Of a DNA stretch of 64,000 nt, positions 1 to 10,521 are shown piece by piece (the first letter of the stretch is position 1; every line of letters begins with the position of its first letter). The notes under the pieces were generated by a model that worked only from the letters and a program-made list of their open reading frames with translations, did no database searches and was not told where the DNA came from. Source of the DNA: Clarkia xantiana subsp. parviflora (taxonomy: Eukaryota; Streptophyta; Magnoliopsida; Myrtales; Onagraceae). The stretch lies in the NCBI GenBank assembly GCA_036873135.1, contig JAPTYO010000020.1, positions 3,774,081-3,838,080 of the forward strand, given 5' to 3'. Position numbers and translations under genes: made by a program.

Positions 1-179
1 ATTCTAAGAATTCATCAGACACTCTTCATATCTCGAGCTTGATTTCGACCTAAGTGTCGAATCCCATCCATCAGCCGACAGAATCCAATCCCAATCTCAA
101 TTACAATTTCCAATATCTATTCCAAGAACTATAAAATCCAAAAGGAGAGCATGAAACCCCCAAATTCAGAAAGACATAC

Positions 180-366
180 CTGCGTAGTTCAGCGTGTACG
201 ATAAGCCGTTGCAGCCGCGAGCTTTGACGCCGAGGCGGAGGTAAGGGCGCTGCCGCTGCTGCAAGAGGTGGCGTACCCTGTCCGCGGCGTTATCCGTCAA
301 GGTCAGAGCTTGGCGACGCAAGGCGGAGCCGACTTTCGCGGCGAACGATGTGGAAGAAGCGGCCAT
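180..366 (-). CDS. ISCA-like iron-sulfur assembly protein, first exon (partial)
   Basis: This is the first coding exon of an A-type iron-sulfur carrier, which passes Fe-S clusters to apoproteins, probably in mitochondria. ATG is at 366-364. The exon encodes 62 residues, including the family signature [18 protein letters not shown] with the first of the three conserved cysteines (GCNG). It ends in phase 1 at CAG|GTATGT (donor bases 178-179). The rest of the protein, including the C-terminal CGCG pair, lies beyond the left edge. The first ~17 residues are Ser/Ala-rich with basic residues, which fits a short organelle presequence. It resembles mitochondrial ISCA1-type proteins more than plastid SufA, but that is inferred from one exon. 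Confidence 0.85.
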
Positions 367-625
367 CTTCTTCGATTGGTTGTTTCCAACTTACCGCCAT
401 GAAAATATCGACGACGAGGAACAGAACCTGGTGTTTACGTGGCACCTTTTGATTGGAGAGACGGCTCGTGGCGTGCATAAGCACAAGCTAAGGTCAATAT
501 TGTCATTATGCAATATCATATTCTGGTCCTCAGCTTTTCTATACCAATTATTAGATCCTAAATTTTTTGATGTAACAGTATTTTACCTCAACTTTTAGGT
601 CATCAGATTCTGATTGGGTTAAGCA
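367..625. promoter_or_regulatory. Shared divergent promoter region between ISCA-like and PPR genes
   Basis: Only 259 bases separate the two divergent start codons. Both 5' UTRs and at least the core promoters must fit here, unless transcripts overlap. I see no strong TATA box at a standard distance from either gene. Confidence 0.5.
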
Positions 626-3460
626 ATGCGCGGGAGGTACCGTTGCATAACTTCTTACCGGAGCCGCCGCTGCAATCACCGTTCTCTCCAAACATCAACA
701 AACATACCCACTCCAGACTCTTCCGATGCAAAGCAACAGTTTTCGGCACAGCAAACTCACCACAAACCCGAACAAAGACCACGGCTTGATCCCCATGAGC
801 TTGAGATTATTAAATGGAACAAGGCCATCACCGCTCACATGCGTAATGGCAACTGCGGTTCTGCTTTGCGTGTGTTTAACTCCATGCCCCATCGAAGCAC
901 CGTCTCCTATAATTCTATAGTGTCTGGGTATCTACAGAACGGTAAGTTTGACTATGCACGAGACATGTTTGAGAAGATGCCGCAGAGAAACTTGGAGTCC
1001 TGGAATATAATGATCACTGGGTATGTGAGGAATGGGAATCTTTTTGCTGCTCGTGCTCTTTTTGACCGAATGCCAGTGCGGGATACTGTGTCGTGGAATG
1101 CCTTGCTGTCGGGTTATTATCAGGGAGGGTATGTGAATGAGGCTAGGGAGGTGTTCAGTAGAATGCCAAACAAGAACGCGGTCTCGTGGAATGGTCTGCT
1201 CGCAGCTTATGTTCAAAATGGTAGGCTAGAGGAAGCACAAAAATTGTTCGATTCAAAGGCAGATTGGGAATTAGTCCCTTGGAACTGTTTGATGTCTGGG
1301 TATGTGAAAAGGAACATGCTTGATAAAGCCAGGCAGATTTTTGATAGAATGCCTGTTAGAGATGAAGTTTCTTGGAACACTATGATCACTGGTTATGCAC
1401 AAAATGGTAACATGTTAGAGGCAGGAAGATTATTCGAAGAGTCTCCCACAAGGGATGTTTTTGCTTGGACGTCAATGGTTTCAGGCTATGTGCAGAATGG
1501 GGAGTTGGATGAAGCAAGGCGATTTTTTGATAATATGCCTGAAAAGAATCCTGTTTCTTGGAATGCAATGATCGAGGGATATGTGAAATCCAAAATGCCA
1601 GATACAGCAAGAGAGTTGTTTGAGGTAATGCCTTGTCGTAACATAGGTTCTTGGAATACAATGATAACTTGCTATGCTCAAAATGGTGACATTATTGAAG
1701 CTAGGAACCTATTCAATCAGATGCCTTCTCGGGATTGCATCTCTTGGGCAGCCATGATTGCAGGCTATGCTCAGACAGAAAATTGTGAAGAGGCTTTACG
1801 GCTTTTTGTAGAGATGATAAGAGATGGAGTGAAACTAAATAGGTCTGCTTTTACATGCAGTTTGAGTTCATGTGCTGATATTGCTGCTCTGGAGCTGGGA
1901 AGGCAAGTCCATGGGCGGTTAGTCAAGGCAGGATATGAGTCCGGTTTTTTCATAGGTAATGCTGTCCTTGCGATGTACTGTAAATGTGGTTGCATTGAAG
2001 AAGCTTACGATGCATTTCAAGACATAAGAGATAGGGATGTTGTCTCGTGGAATACCATGATATATGGATACGCAAGGCATGGATTTGGGAGTGAGGCTCT
2101 CACGATTTTTGAGACTATGCAGGCAACAGGAATACGACCAGATGAAGTTACCATGGTATGTATGGACTTTCTTTTCTTATGCCACTACTAAACTAGAGTA
2201 ATGCTCAATCTAATTGACAATTTTTCTCTGGAATCACCATTGTAACATGATGCTAAAAAATCAGCAAAACAAATTGGAACAAAGTACAAAACCAATCTTT
2301 TGAGCTTGATTTTGTGGTGGATGGTTCAATCGTAAGTTGCTGCTCAGTGGATCTATGTAAACAAAAAATTCAAGCAGGGAACTTGAAGATTTTTTTTTTC
2401 TTGGTAGAAAAAACATCTAATCTCAGCTGGCAACTTGAATTTTATTTGCTTTTTGAATTCGGTGGATATCTTAAAATAAGTATTGTTTGGTCCCTGCTTC
2501 AGTTTTCGACATCTTGTTGTTGTTGTAAATGAGTAGCATCATGTCAGTGCATTATTGCTGATATTTACCCTTAAAATTAAAAAACAAAATCAATGTTTAT
2601 TTATGAATGGGTGCTTCAGTTTTATAAAGTAATCAATAATAACTATGTTTCAGGTTGGTGTACTAGCTGCTTGCAGCCATGCTGGACTAATTGACAGAGG
2701 AATAGACTACTTTTACTCAATGGAGCACAAATTCGGAGTAAAAGCAAATGCAAAACACTACACTTGCATGATCGACCTTCTTGGTCGATCTGGACGGCTC
2801 GATGAGGCCCACAATCTGATGAACACCATGCCAATGGAACCCGATGCAGCAACATGGGGGGCTTTGCTTGGTGCAAGCAGAATGCATGGCAACACCGAAC
2901 TTGCTGAGAAGGCAGCAGAGATCCTTTTTGAGATGCAACCCGAGAATTCGGGTATGTACGTCCTCTTATCAAACTTATACGCAGAAAGGGGAAGATGGTC
3001 CGATGTGAGGAAAATGAGATTAAAAATGAGGGATAAAGGTGTAAAGAAAGTGCCTGGGCACAGTTGGATCGAAGTTGATAACAAGACCCATACTTTCACT
3101 GTTGGAGATCCTTTCCACCCAGAAAAGCATAAGATATACGCTTTCTTGGATGATTTGGAGTTGAGAATGAAGAAAGAAGGATACGTTTCGTCTACAAAGA
3201 TGGTTCTGCATGATGTGGAAGAAGAGGAGAAGGAGCAGATGCTTAAGTACCACAGTGAGAGATTAGCTGTGGCATTCGGGATATTGTCTGTGCCTGCTGG
3301 GAGACCGATCCGTGTCATTAAAAATCTGAGGGTCTGTTTGGACTGTCACAATGCTATCAAATGCATATCCAAAATCGAGAATAGGGTTATCATTTTGAGA
3401 GACAATAACCGATTCCACCACTTTAAGGATGGTTCATGTTCTTGTGGAGATTACTGGTGA
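626..3460 (+). CDS. PLS-type pentatricopeptide repeat protein with DYW domain
   Basis: CDS is join(626..2155, 2654..3460), 778 aa, matching the usual length of the Arabidopsis At4g02750-type DYW protein it resembles. It is expected to bind organellar RNA and act in C-to-U editing. A basic N-terminus (about 60 aa, possible transit peptide) precedes a long run of PPR motifs with recurrent WN-MI-GY and A--LF--MP segments. Then come the E region (SWIEV near 648-651) and the DYW deaminase domain with HSE (H710, E712) and CxxCH (C738, C741, H742), ending DYW at 776-778. A 498-bp intron splits the frame in phase 0 after an ATG codon (ATG|GTATGT ... TTTCAG|GTTGG). Without splicing, translation stops at 2191. 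Many PPR genes are intronless, so this intron is notable. The editing target cannot be read from sequence. Confidence 0.93.
2156..2653 (+). other. Intron within the DYW-PPR gene
   Basis: 498-bp AT-rich intron with consensus donor GTATGT and acceptor TTTCAG. It interrupts the C-terminal PPR region exactly between the DEVTM and VGVLAACS segments and restores one frame. No transposon-like terminal repeats are visible. Confidence 0.85.
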
Positions 3461-3897
3461 CTTCTTCCAGAGTATAGCCCAATTGTGTAAGAAATCCCCA
3501 GAGTTATAGTTTGAGGGACCCCATGGCAAGCTATCGTGACAGTAAAATGGGGTTCAAGACAGCTGCTTGAGTTGCTGACTGCTTAGATCGATATAACATT
3601 GTAAGTATCTGCTTTAATTATCTAGCATTCTTCTTTTGTCATATGATTTGGCCTATAATTATCAATTTTGATTGAGGATAGAGGAGTTCTCCTGTTGTTA
3701 CAAAACCGATAAATGTGTTCAAGATATTGCTGAGTAAGTTTCAGACCAGAGTTAATGATTATTTGTAGATAATGATAGAATGTTCAATGCCACCATAAGC
3801 TACAAGTGCAAATTACTTTGAAGCTACAGGATAAAGAAGAAATCTCGATTTAGACATCACTAGTAAATGACCAAGAGTCTTCAGATTGTTGCTGCTC
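3461..3897. other. Convergent 3' intergenic region
   Basis: Holds the 3' UTRs of the PPR gene (plus) and the DQD/SDH gene (minus). No further gene or repeat is evident. Confidence 0.5.
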
Positions 3898-6800
3898 TCA
3901 GTAATTTGACATGATTTTCCGGAAAAGCTCCTTTGGTGCTGCAATATTAGAAAACAGACAAACATTTCAAACTAATTAGAAGCTAGAGACAGTATCAAAG
4001 TCATAGGTTAAGAACCTAAAAACAATCTCAACTATAGGCCATGTTGCTAATCGATGTCTTAAATTTAAAATGTTGATATTCGGTTTCTCAACTATCATAT
4101 TTGTTGATTTCCGCATTTTCTCTTAAAATTGACAAAGCAAAAACATGTTTTTTAAGCATCAAATAAGCCTAAACCATCAGCAACAAATCTGATACTTCGG
4201 AAAAGTGGACATGTTTTTGTTGCCTAAAACACAAATTTTACTGTCAAAACCAGTCGAAAAAATGGAAAGCAACAAATCTGATAATTGGGACACCGAATAT
4301 CAAGATTTTAAATCTGGGACAGCAATTAGCAACATAGCATAGAGTTGGGATTGCTTTTAGGTTCGTAACCCCAAGTTCATAAGCTGTTTTGTTTGTGTGA
4401 ATATTTTTTGTTTACCAGGCAGTCCAGTAAACCCTTCATACTGTCCATATGCCTGTCCAATGAACATCTCGAGTCCAGTGACAATTGTGACTCCAGATTC
4501 TTGTGCTTCCTTCAAAAGCCGAGTCATTTTCGGGGCATAAACAGCATCGAAAACCAGTGCATAATGCTTCAGAGCTTGCTGCATATTATTTATAACAGAG
4601 TAACAGTAATGGGTTTTTAATGTAAATCAGAAAGTTCGAAACTTGGAGTCGGAACAGTGATGGAGAAAGCAGTACCTTGGGAAGGGGTGTTTCATCAACT
4701 TTGGGTTGCATTCCGATCGATGTTGTGTTTGCAAGAATCATACCCTCTTCTGGATGGAAGTTCTCTAAATCAGCAAGAGACAATGCATCTCCTCCAATGG
4801 TATCTGCAAGTTCTTTTGCTCTCTCTTCCGGTGTAACATAAATGAATTGATTAGCAAAATGCTAAGTTTTTAAAAAGACTTTGTAAAAGATGCAAGAAAG
4901 TGGTGGCATGGCTTACCGAAGGTTCGGTTAGCAATAATAACCCGAGCACCTTTCTCCTTGGCTCCATAAGCAAGTGCTTTCCCGGCACCACCGGCACCCA
5001 TCACAACAAACACCTTCCCTTCTAAAGGTGAAGAAGTCGGGTCATCCGGGTTGCTGATAGTCTGGGTACCTAAAGTAAATGTGTACCATTATGTTATTAA
5101 ATTGTTATCAACTTAACTTGCAACACAAGTAATACGTTGATGGCTGTAGAGTTAACTTGTTACACAAGTAATGTATCAGATGATTACCTCGAAGTGCATC
5201 TTCGATAGCAGAAACTGCACCTACATAGTCTGTGTTGCGGCCTAAAAGTTTCCCGCCACTTTCCCTTCTGATGATCAAGTTAACTGCTCCGATCGACTGT
5301 CATGAACCGTTTGAAGAATCTTACGGGTTCTTCACTTTAAGTTCTTACCGAAACAAACTAATGTAAAAAACATTGGGATTTCTCAGGGTTATATGGTTGT
5401 GTTACCTTAGCGACCGGGTCAATCTCGTCACAGCACTTAACAACAGCTTCCTTGTGCGGAAGTGTACAACTGAATGCAGCAAAATCAGGGGAGCAGTAGG
5501 TTTGGAGAAACTTGGCTGCATCATCCACAAGAAAAGGCACATAAACACCGTCAAAGCCGGCTGATTTGAATGTTGCATTGTATAGAAAAGGCGTTTTGCT
5601 CTGAGAGACGGGTTTCCCAATTAGTCCAAACACTTTGGTGTCACGTGTTATGTTTCTGAAGTTGAAGAGTTCTAACAGGTCCTTGATCGTAACTTGACTT
5701 GGAGCCGAAGCAACTCCAGGGTCGAGGGTGGCGTAAGTGAGAAACCCCCCAAATTTGGGGCAAAGAATCCGCGAAATCAGGCCCCTTTCACCCATTACAA
5801 TCCCTATTGTAGGTACCTGAGTGAAAAACGAAGATCTCGGATCAAACTGCAAAACTTTAACTATGTAATACGGTGAAGCAGTTCAGCTATTCAATCTTTT
5901 AGGGTTCAAAACTCTGTTTGAACCATGAGAATTGGAAAATATTCACGACTAGCACTTTTTTAACACTTACAGTCAGACTAAGTAGAGTCACTATGCTTTT
6001 AACTCATTTCTTGTAAAGATAATACTATGAAAAGTTAGTACATTCATTTCCATGCATACATGACATGAATATGATCCTTATATTGAGATCTTACTTGAGA
6101 ATGCACAATTATCCGGAAAACCCGAGCCACGTCTGTAATATCTAAGGCAGTTGTTGCAATCTTGACGATATCAGCACCGGTAGCTTGTATTGTTGCCACA
6201 AGGCTGCCAAGATCCTCAGCAGATGGTGTGCTCTCATAACTGTGGGAAGACACAATAATTCTGCACTTCTCAGGCTTCTTTCCGCTAATGGAGTCGATGA
6301 ACTCATGAGCAACCTAGATATATAGAATGCTAAATAACCATAAATGAAGATCCTTTCTAGTTTCTAGCTTGATCAGTTACCAATAAGTTAGGGAATAAAG
6401 TACTGCTTTTTAGCATATATATTAGGGTTTAAGAACCTAAAAACACTTTCAACTATATGTCATGTTGCTAACTACTGTCCCCAGATTTAAAATATTAATA
6501 TTCAGTGTCTGGACTCTGGACTATCAGATTTGCTGCTTTTCACTTCTTCTTTTTTCCGATTGATTTTAGCGTTTAAAATTGGCGTTTGAAACAGCAAAAA
6601 CATATTGTTTTCCACTTTTCCGATGTATCAGATTTGTTGCTCATTGTTTAGGTTGATTTGATGCATAAAAAATATGTTTTTGTCCATCAACTTTAAGAGA
6701 ACAAAGTGGAAATCGACCAATATGATAGTTTAGACGCCAAATATCAACATTTTAAATGTGGGATAGCGATTAGCAACATAACCGATAAGAGGCCTGATAC

Positions 6801-7830
6801 ACATTCCGACGAGTCGGAATGTCGGAATACTAATTCATCTCACGGTGGCATCCATGTAATAAAAGCCAACTTTGATGGCATTAGTATAACATCACCTAGA
6901 CGGATGTTCTCGGAACCCAAGTTTCGGAATGTATATCTTTTTCCAACCGATAATTGAGACTGTTTTTAGGTTGTAAGAAGGAAACCTGAATCTCAACATC
7001 AACAAAATCAGCACCAAACTCCACTGCTAATCGAAGAGCATCAAGTCGCTTGTTTTCATCACCATCATACTGTCCTCTCCTTTGTGCTCTATCAGAATTT
7101 AACCACAAAAAAAAAATATTTATTTTAAATATCTGAGAGTATAAATATACAGATCATCACATATTATGCTTATGAATGTGTCAAAACAATTAATAAGACC
7201 CAATGAAATTAAGGTAGTAGTTTATTTCAGCCTAGCTGCGGTTTTTCTACGAAGTATGGTTAAGAATCTAAAATCAGACTCAACTATTGGCCATGGTGAT
7301 ATTCGGTGTCTCAACTATTACATCTATTGTTTTTTTTTTCGGACTGATTTTGGCATTAAAAATAATGCTTTAATAAACAACAAAAACATGTTGTTGTTCA
7401 TGATTTATGCTTAAAAAATATGTTTTTGTTTCGTCAATTTTAAGAAAAAAATGTGAAAATCAACAAATCTAATAGTTGAGACACCGAATATTAACATTTT
7501 AAATCTAAAACAACAATTAGCAACATAGCCTAGCTATAGTTGTGACTGTTTTTAGGTTCTTAACCCAAGATAATAACTAAACACACAAGGAAGAAGCAAA
7601 TTAGTTAACCTGTATATGAACAATGTTGGCAAAGGAGAGCCATTGATCAAACTTTTCAAATCCTCACAAGGACTGAAATTCTTCAAAGTGTCCAAATTGA
7701 TCTCCACAAGATCAGCCCCACTACTCTTAGCTCTTCCAATATCACTCAGCATCTCATCAACCGTTTCCCGCATTATCGGAACACATATCAAGCTCGAGTT
7801 CTTCTTCATTTCTCCAGAAGCTACTTCCAT
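3898..7830 (-). CDS. Bifunctional 3-dehydroquinate dehydratase/shikimate dehydrogenase, divergent paralogue
   Basis: Nine exons (minus): 7610-7830, 6986-7088, 6095-6313, 5406-5816, 5188-5296, 4917-5069, 4676-4824, 4416-4578, 3898-3938; 1569 nt, 522 aa, all GT-AG, no stops. The fused enzyme makes shikimate from dehydroquinate. The dehydratase domain (~10-245) keeps catalytic H132, Schiff-base K159, SR, and the S and Q of SAPSQ. However, the usual EIR is EIN (N45), and the loop after the conserved YR reads AQRRGQ rather than PKWEGGQ, removing the active-site Glu. The dehydrogenase domain keeps K303, N324, N339, D341, GAGGAG and NRT, but GHSKSP is SQSKTP (S254, T256). It starts right at the dehydratase domain, so no transit peptide is visible. 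A function in quinate, gallate or altered shikimate metabolism is inference. Confidence 0.9.
4006..4371. mobile_element. MULE-type MITE, copy A, in last intron of DQD/SDH paralogue
   Basis: Begins GGTTAAGAACCTAAAAAC and ends with an imperfect reverse complement (TTTTAGGTTCGTAACC). The inverted similarity continues inward, including the GTTGCTAAT / ATTAGCAAC segments. Flanking AAAGTCATA and AAGTTCATA form an imperfect 9-bp duplication. No coding capacity. Confidence 0.75.
6425..6976. mobile_element. MULE-type MITE, copy B, containing a nested insertion
   Basis: Starts GGGTTTAAGAACCTAAAAAC and ends ACTGTTTTTAGGTTGTAAG, within intron 2 of the DQD/SDH paralogue, abutting exon 2. Its length exceeds the siblings because another element sits inside it (6789-6953). 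Confidence 0.7.
6789..6953. mobile_element. Short nested MITE with 9-bp target-site duplication
   Basis: AACCGATAA occurs at 6780-6788 and again at 6945-6953. Sibling elements (A, E) lack the intervening sequence, so the original site is identifiable. The insert ends carry imperfect inverted repeats around GATACACATTCCGA and TTTCGGAATGTATATC. The second TSD copy is included in the coordinates. Confidence 0.7.
7258..7566. mobile_element. MULE-type MITE, copy C, in intron 1 of DQD/SDH paralogue
   Basis: GGTTAAGAATCTAAAATCAG at the left and GACTGTTTTTAGGTTCTTAACC at the right are inverted repeats of the same family. It sits 44 bp downstream of the exon 1 donor in transcript orientation. Confidence 0.7.
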
Positions 7831-8777
7831 TTTTCACTACCTGCAAACTTGAGTCACAAATAAGATCGGTTTTTTCGGGATTTCTTTGTTATATCTTTCG
7901 AGTGTGGGTACCTGAGTAAGTAAGCAGGTAGTAAGTACTAGATTGTTTGGATGTTGGTAACAGTATGATGTTGCTTTCAGTTTTGATGTGGGTAGGGACC
8001 AAATTGTAGTTTTTGTGTATCATAAAGTATAACTATATTTGGTCCATCCTTTTTCTGTCCACAAGTAATAATGTTTAGTCCTTTTCTTCATAAACTTTTT
8101 ACCACCAAACTTTCCTCAACTTATGATTCAGTTGGTGACCTGGAGTTGCTCCACATTGCAGGGTTCAATCTCAGCATTAGTGACCTTGCTGGGTCAATTT
8201 TGGCCTTGGGTCCAATCGGACCCTACGCCAAAATTGACCTAGCTAGGGTCTGATCCATGGCTGGGTCGGACCCTAGTCAGGGTCGGCCAGGTCTGACGAT
8301 CCAAATCAGGGTCTGATATAGCCATGGGTCGGACCCTAACTGGGTCAATTGAGAATTAGGGTGCGGTTGAGTTTGTTTAGGAACTAAATTGTAAAAATTA
8401 AAAGTTAGGGATATAAATTGAAGAACTGGATTGAACAAAATAAAAGTATTTAACGGTCAAACATAATAGTTGAATAATGGATGCACCAAAAGTCTACAAA
8501 ATGCAAACATATGACGCTAAAAGTCTACAAAATAAAACATATGACACCAAAAATCAACATCGGTCAGACATATGACACCAAAGACCATTTATCCATTTTC
8601 TTTTTTTCATTATACATAATCTTTTTGTTGATATTGACTTCTGCACAATTCGAACAATTCCTTTCAATTGAGTATCGAATCGAAGGTATTTCGTTGCAAT
8701 GCTTTCAATTTATTTTTGTATTTATATATGGGTACACATGAAACAACTCAACATGACAAAAATATAATAATTTTTCC
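7831..8777. other. 5' flank of DQD/SDH paralogue, partly repeat-derived
   Basis: Contains the presumed promoter and 5' UTR of the minus-strand gene. From about 8040 to 8600 it holds a degenerate element. Its core of GGGTC/GACCC blocks recurs near 43.1-43.2 kb, followed by phrases such as caccaaaagtctacaaaatgcaaac that recur at 43.4 kb. No gene seen. Confidence 0.45.
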
Positions 8778-8780
8778 AAA

Positions 8781-9301
8781 GGGTTAATAGGTCTTTTGTT
8801 CCATGATGTTTGACCACTTTTGGGTTTTGGTCCATAATGTTTTTCTTTCCCTAGTTTTGGTACCATATGTTTGCAAATTTTTCATAGTTTTGGTTCGACC
8901 GTTACATTCCATCCATTTTTTCCGTTAAGTGACATGTGCAAGTCATGTTTTCCACCCTAAACTTTCAATTTTGTTCAATTTACATCTAATACTTTCCTAA
9001 CTTTTTCTTTTGTTCAATTTGGTCAATTGGACCTAGTTCAATTTTGAAACTTCGGGACTAAATTCAACAAAAGAAAAAGTTAGTAAAGTATTAGAGGGAC
9101 TAAATTGAACAAGATTGAAAGTTTAGGGTGGACCACGTGACTTGCACATATCACTTAACGGAAAAAATGGACGGAATGTAACGGTCGAATCAAAACTAGG
9201 AAAAATTTGCAAACACATGGTACCAAAACTAGGAAAAAAAAATATCATGTACCAAAACCCAAAAGTGGTCAAATATTATGGACCAAAAGACCTATTAACC
9301 C
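8781..9301. mobile_element. Fold-back (long TIR) element with 9-bp TSD
   Basis: Starts GGGTTAATAGGTCTTTTG and ends with the reverse complement (CAAAAGACCTATTAACCC). The two halves are inverted copies for roughly 200+ bp each, so the single strand could form a near-complete hairpin. Flanks TTTTCCAAA (8772-8780) and TTTTTCAAA (9302-9310) differ by one base, a 9-bp Mutator-like duplication. No ORF of note. Related fold-backs lie at 42.9-43.5 and 48.0-48.6 kb. Confidence 0.8.
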
Positions 9302-9310
9302 TTTTTCAAA

Positions 9311-9813
9311 TTGACTATTGAAACATAGGTAACATTTGCTCTAAAACTGAAAATTCGAATAGTCAATTTTGAAAAATTAAAATCGAGATAGCAAATTGTA
9401 AATTGATCAAAGTACATATAGCAATTTAATTATTAACATCTAAATAAAAAGATAAACTTAGACAGCCTTCAAGGAGTTGCAGATTCAACTGAACTAGTTG
9501 GAGTTGCTCCATACAAAATTAACAGGGGTGTTTTTTACTTTCCAGAAAAGTGAGGGTGCACATTTATATAGGGCAACTGACAGGGTGCACCCTTATTATT
9601 CACCCACATATTATCAACACACAAACAGTTACATGAAGGTGAATTGGTAAAAATACATACGAGAAATTAGCTCCGTGCCAACAAGTGATGTACGGTTGGT
9701 GGCCCTCAATCCAATAAAAAAATGACATATCACTTTGGATAGAAGTGTCACTTTCTCATTAGATTGATTAGTTGTACACCACGTGTTGATATCGAGCCAC
9801 ATAATAATTTCTC
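9311..9813. other. Gene-free spacer
   Basis: AT-rich; I see no gene, RNA or complete repeat before the next TIR element at 9814. Confidence 0.4.
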
Positions 9814-10466
9814 GGATTAAGAACCTGAAAACAGTCTAAATTTTATACCATGTGTCAGTTTGGTGTCTGAGATTTAGAATGACTGTCCGAATTTTCATAT
9901 ATGTTGCTATTTGGTGTCTCCGTCTACTGTTGGGGTTAAATTGGACAGAATCTAGTTACGTGATGATCACGTGAGTGGCCAATTTTCAAAATTCCCATAG
10001 TACCCCGGACCAGCCAATTTCGGCCGATTTAGGGCTTAGGGTTTCGGCCAATTCGCGGCCGATTAAGGCCAATTACGGCCGGTTAAGGCCAATTACGGCC
10101 GATTACGACCGATTTAGGGCTAAGCAACTCCGATTCCGACCTAGGCCTTACCCAGCCCGATTACGGCCTAACCCACCCCGATTCCTGCCGATTTTGGCCG
10201 ATTCCCGGCCAATTCCGACCGATTGGAGGTGGGTGGCTGGAGGTGGGTGGCCGGAGTCGGGGTGGGTGGCCGGATTGTCAGTTGATTTTTTTTTAAAATG
10301 ACAAAATTGTCTTTTCAAGTAAGTGTTAAATTTAACCCAAAAAAACTAACGAAAAATCAAATAGGTAAAAAACTGAAAATTGGGACACCAAATATCAACA
10401 ATTTAAAATTGAGATACCAAACTGACACTCAGGTCAAAATCCAGACAGTTTTAAGGTTCTATTCCC
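9814..10466. mobile_element. TIR element with perfect 9-bp TSD and GGCCGATT-rich core
   Basis: Perfect TAATTTCTC duplications flank it (9805-9813 and 10467-10475). Termini are GGATTAAGAACC and GGTTCTATTCCC. Subterminal phrases such as gtgtcagtttggtgtc recur inverted as gataccaaactgacac. The core (about 10015-10260) is GC-rich with many CGGCC(A/G)ATTA-like ~10-bp repeats, unlike its AT-rich surroundings. Open frames across this core are repeat-encoded and not credible genes. A sibling lies at 24735-25349. Confidence 0.8.
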
Positions 10467-10521
10467 TAATTTCTCAATGCATACAAGTAATCAAATGGAG
10501 AGAAGACAAAGCTAAATCTCT

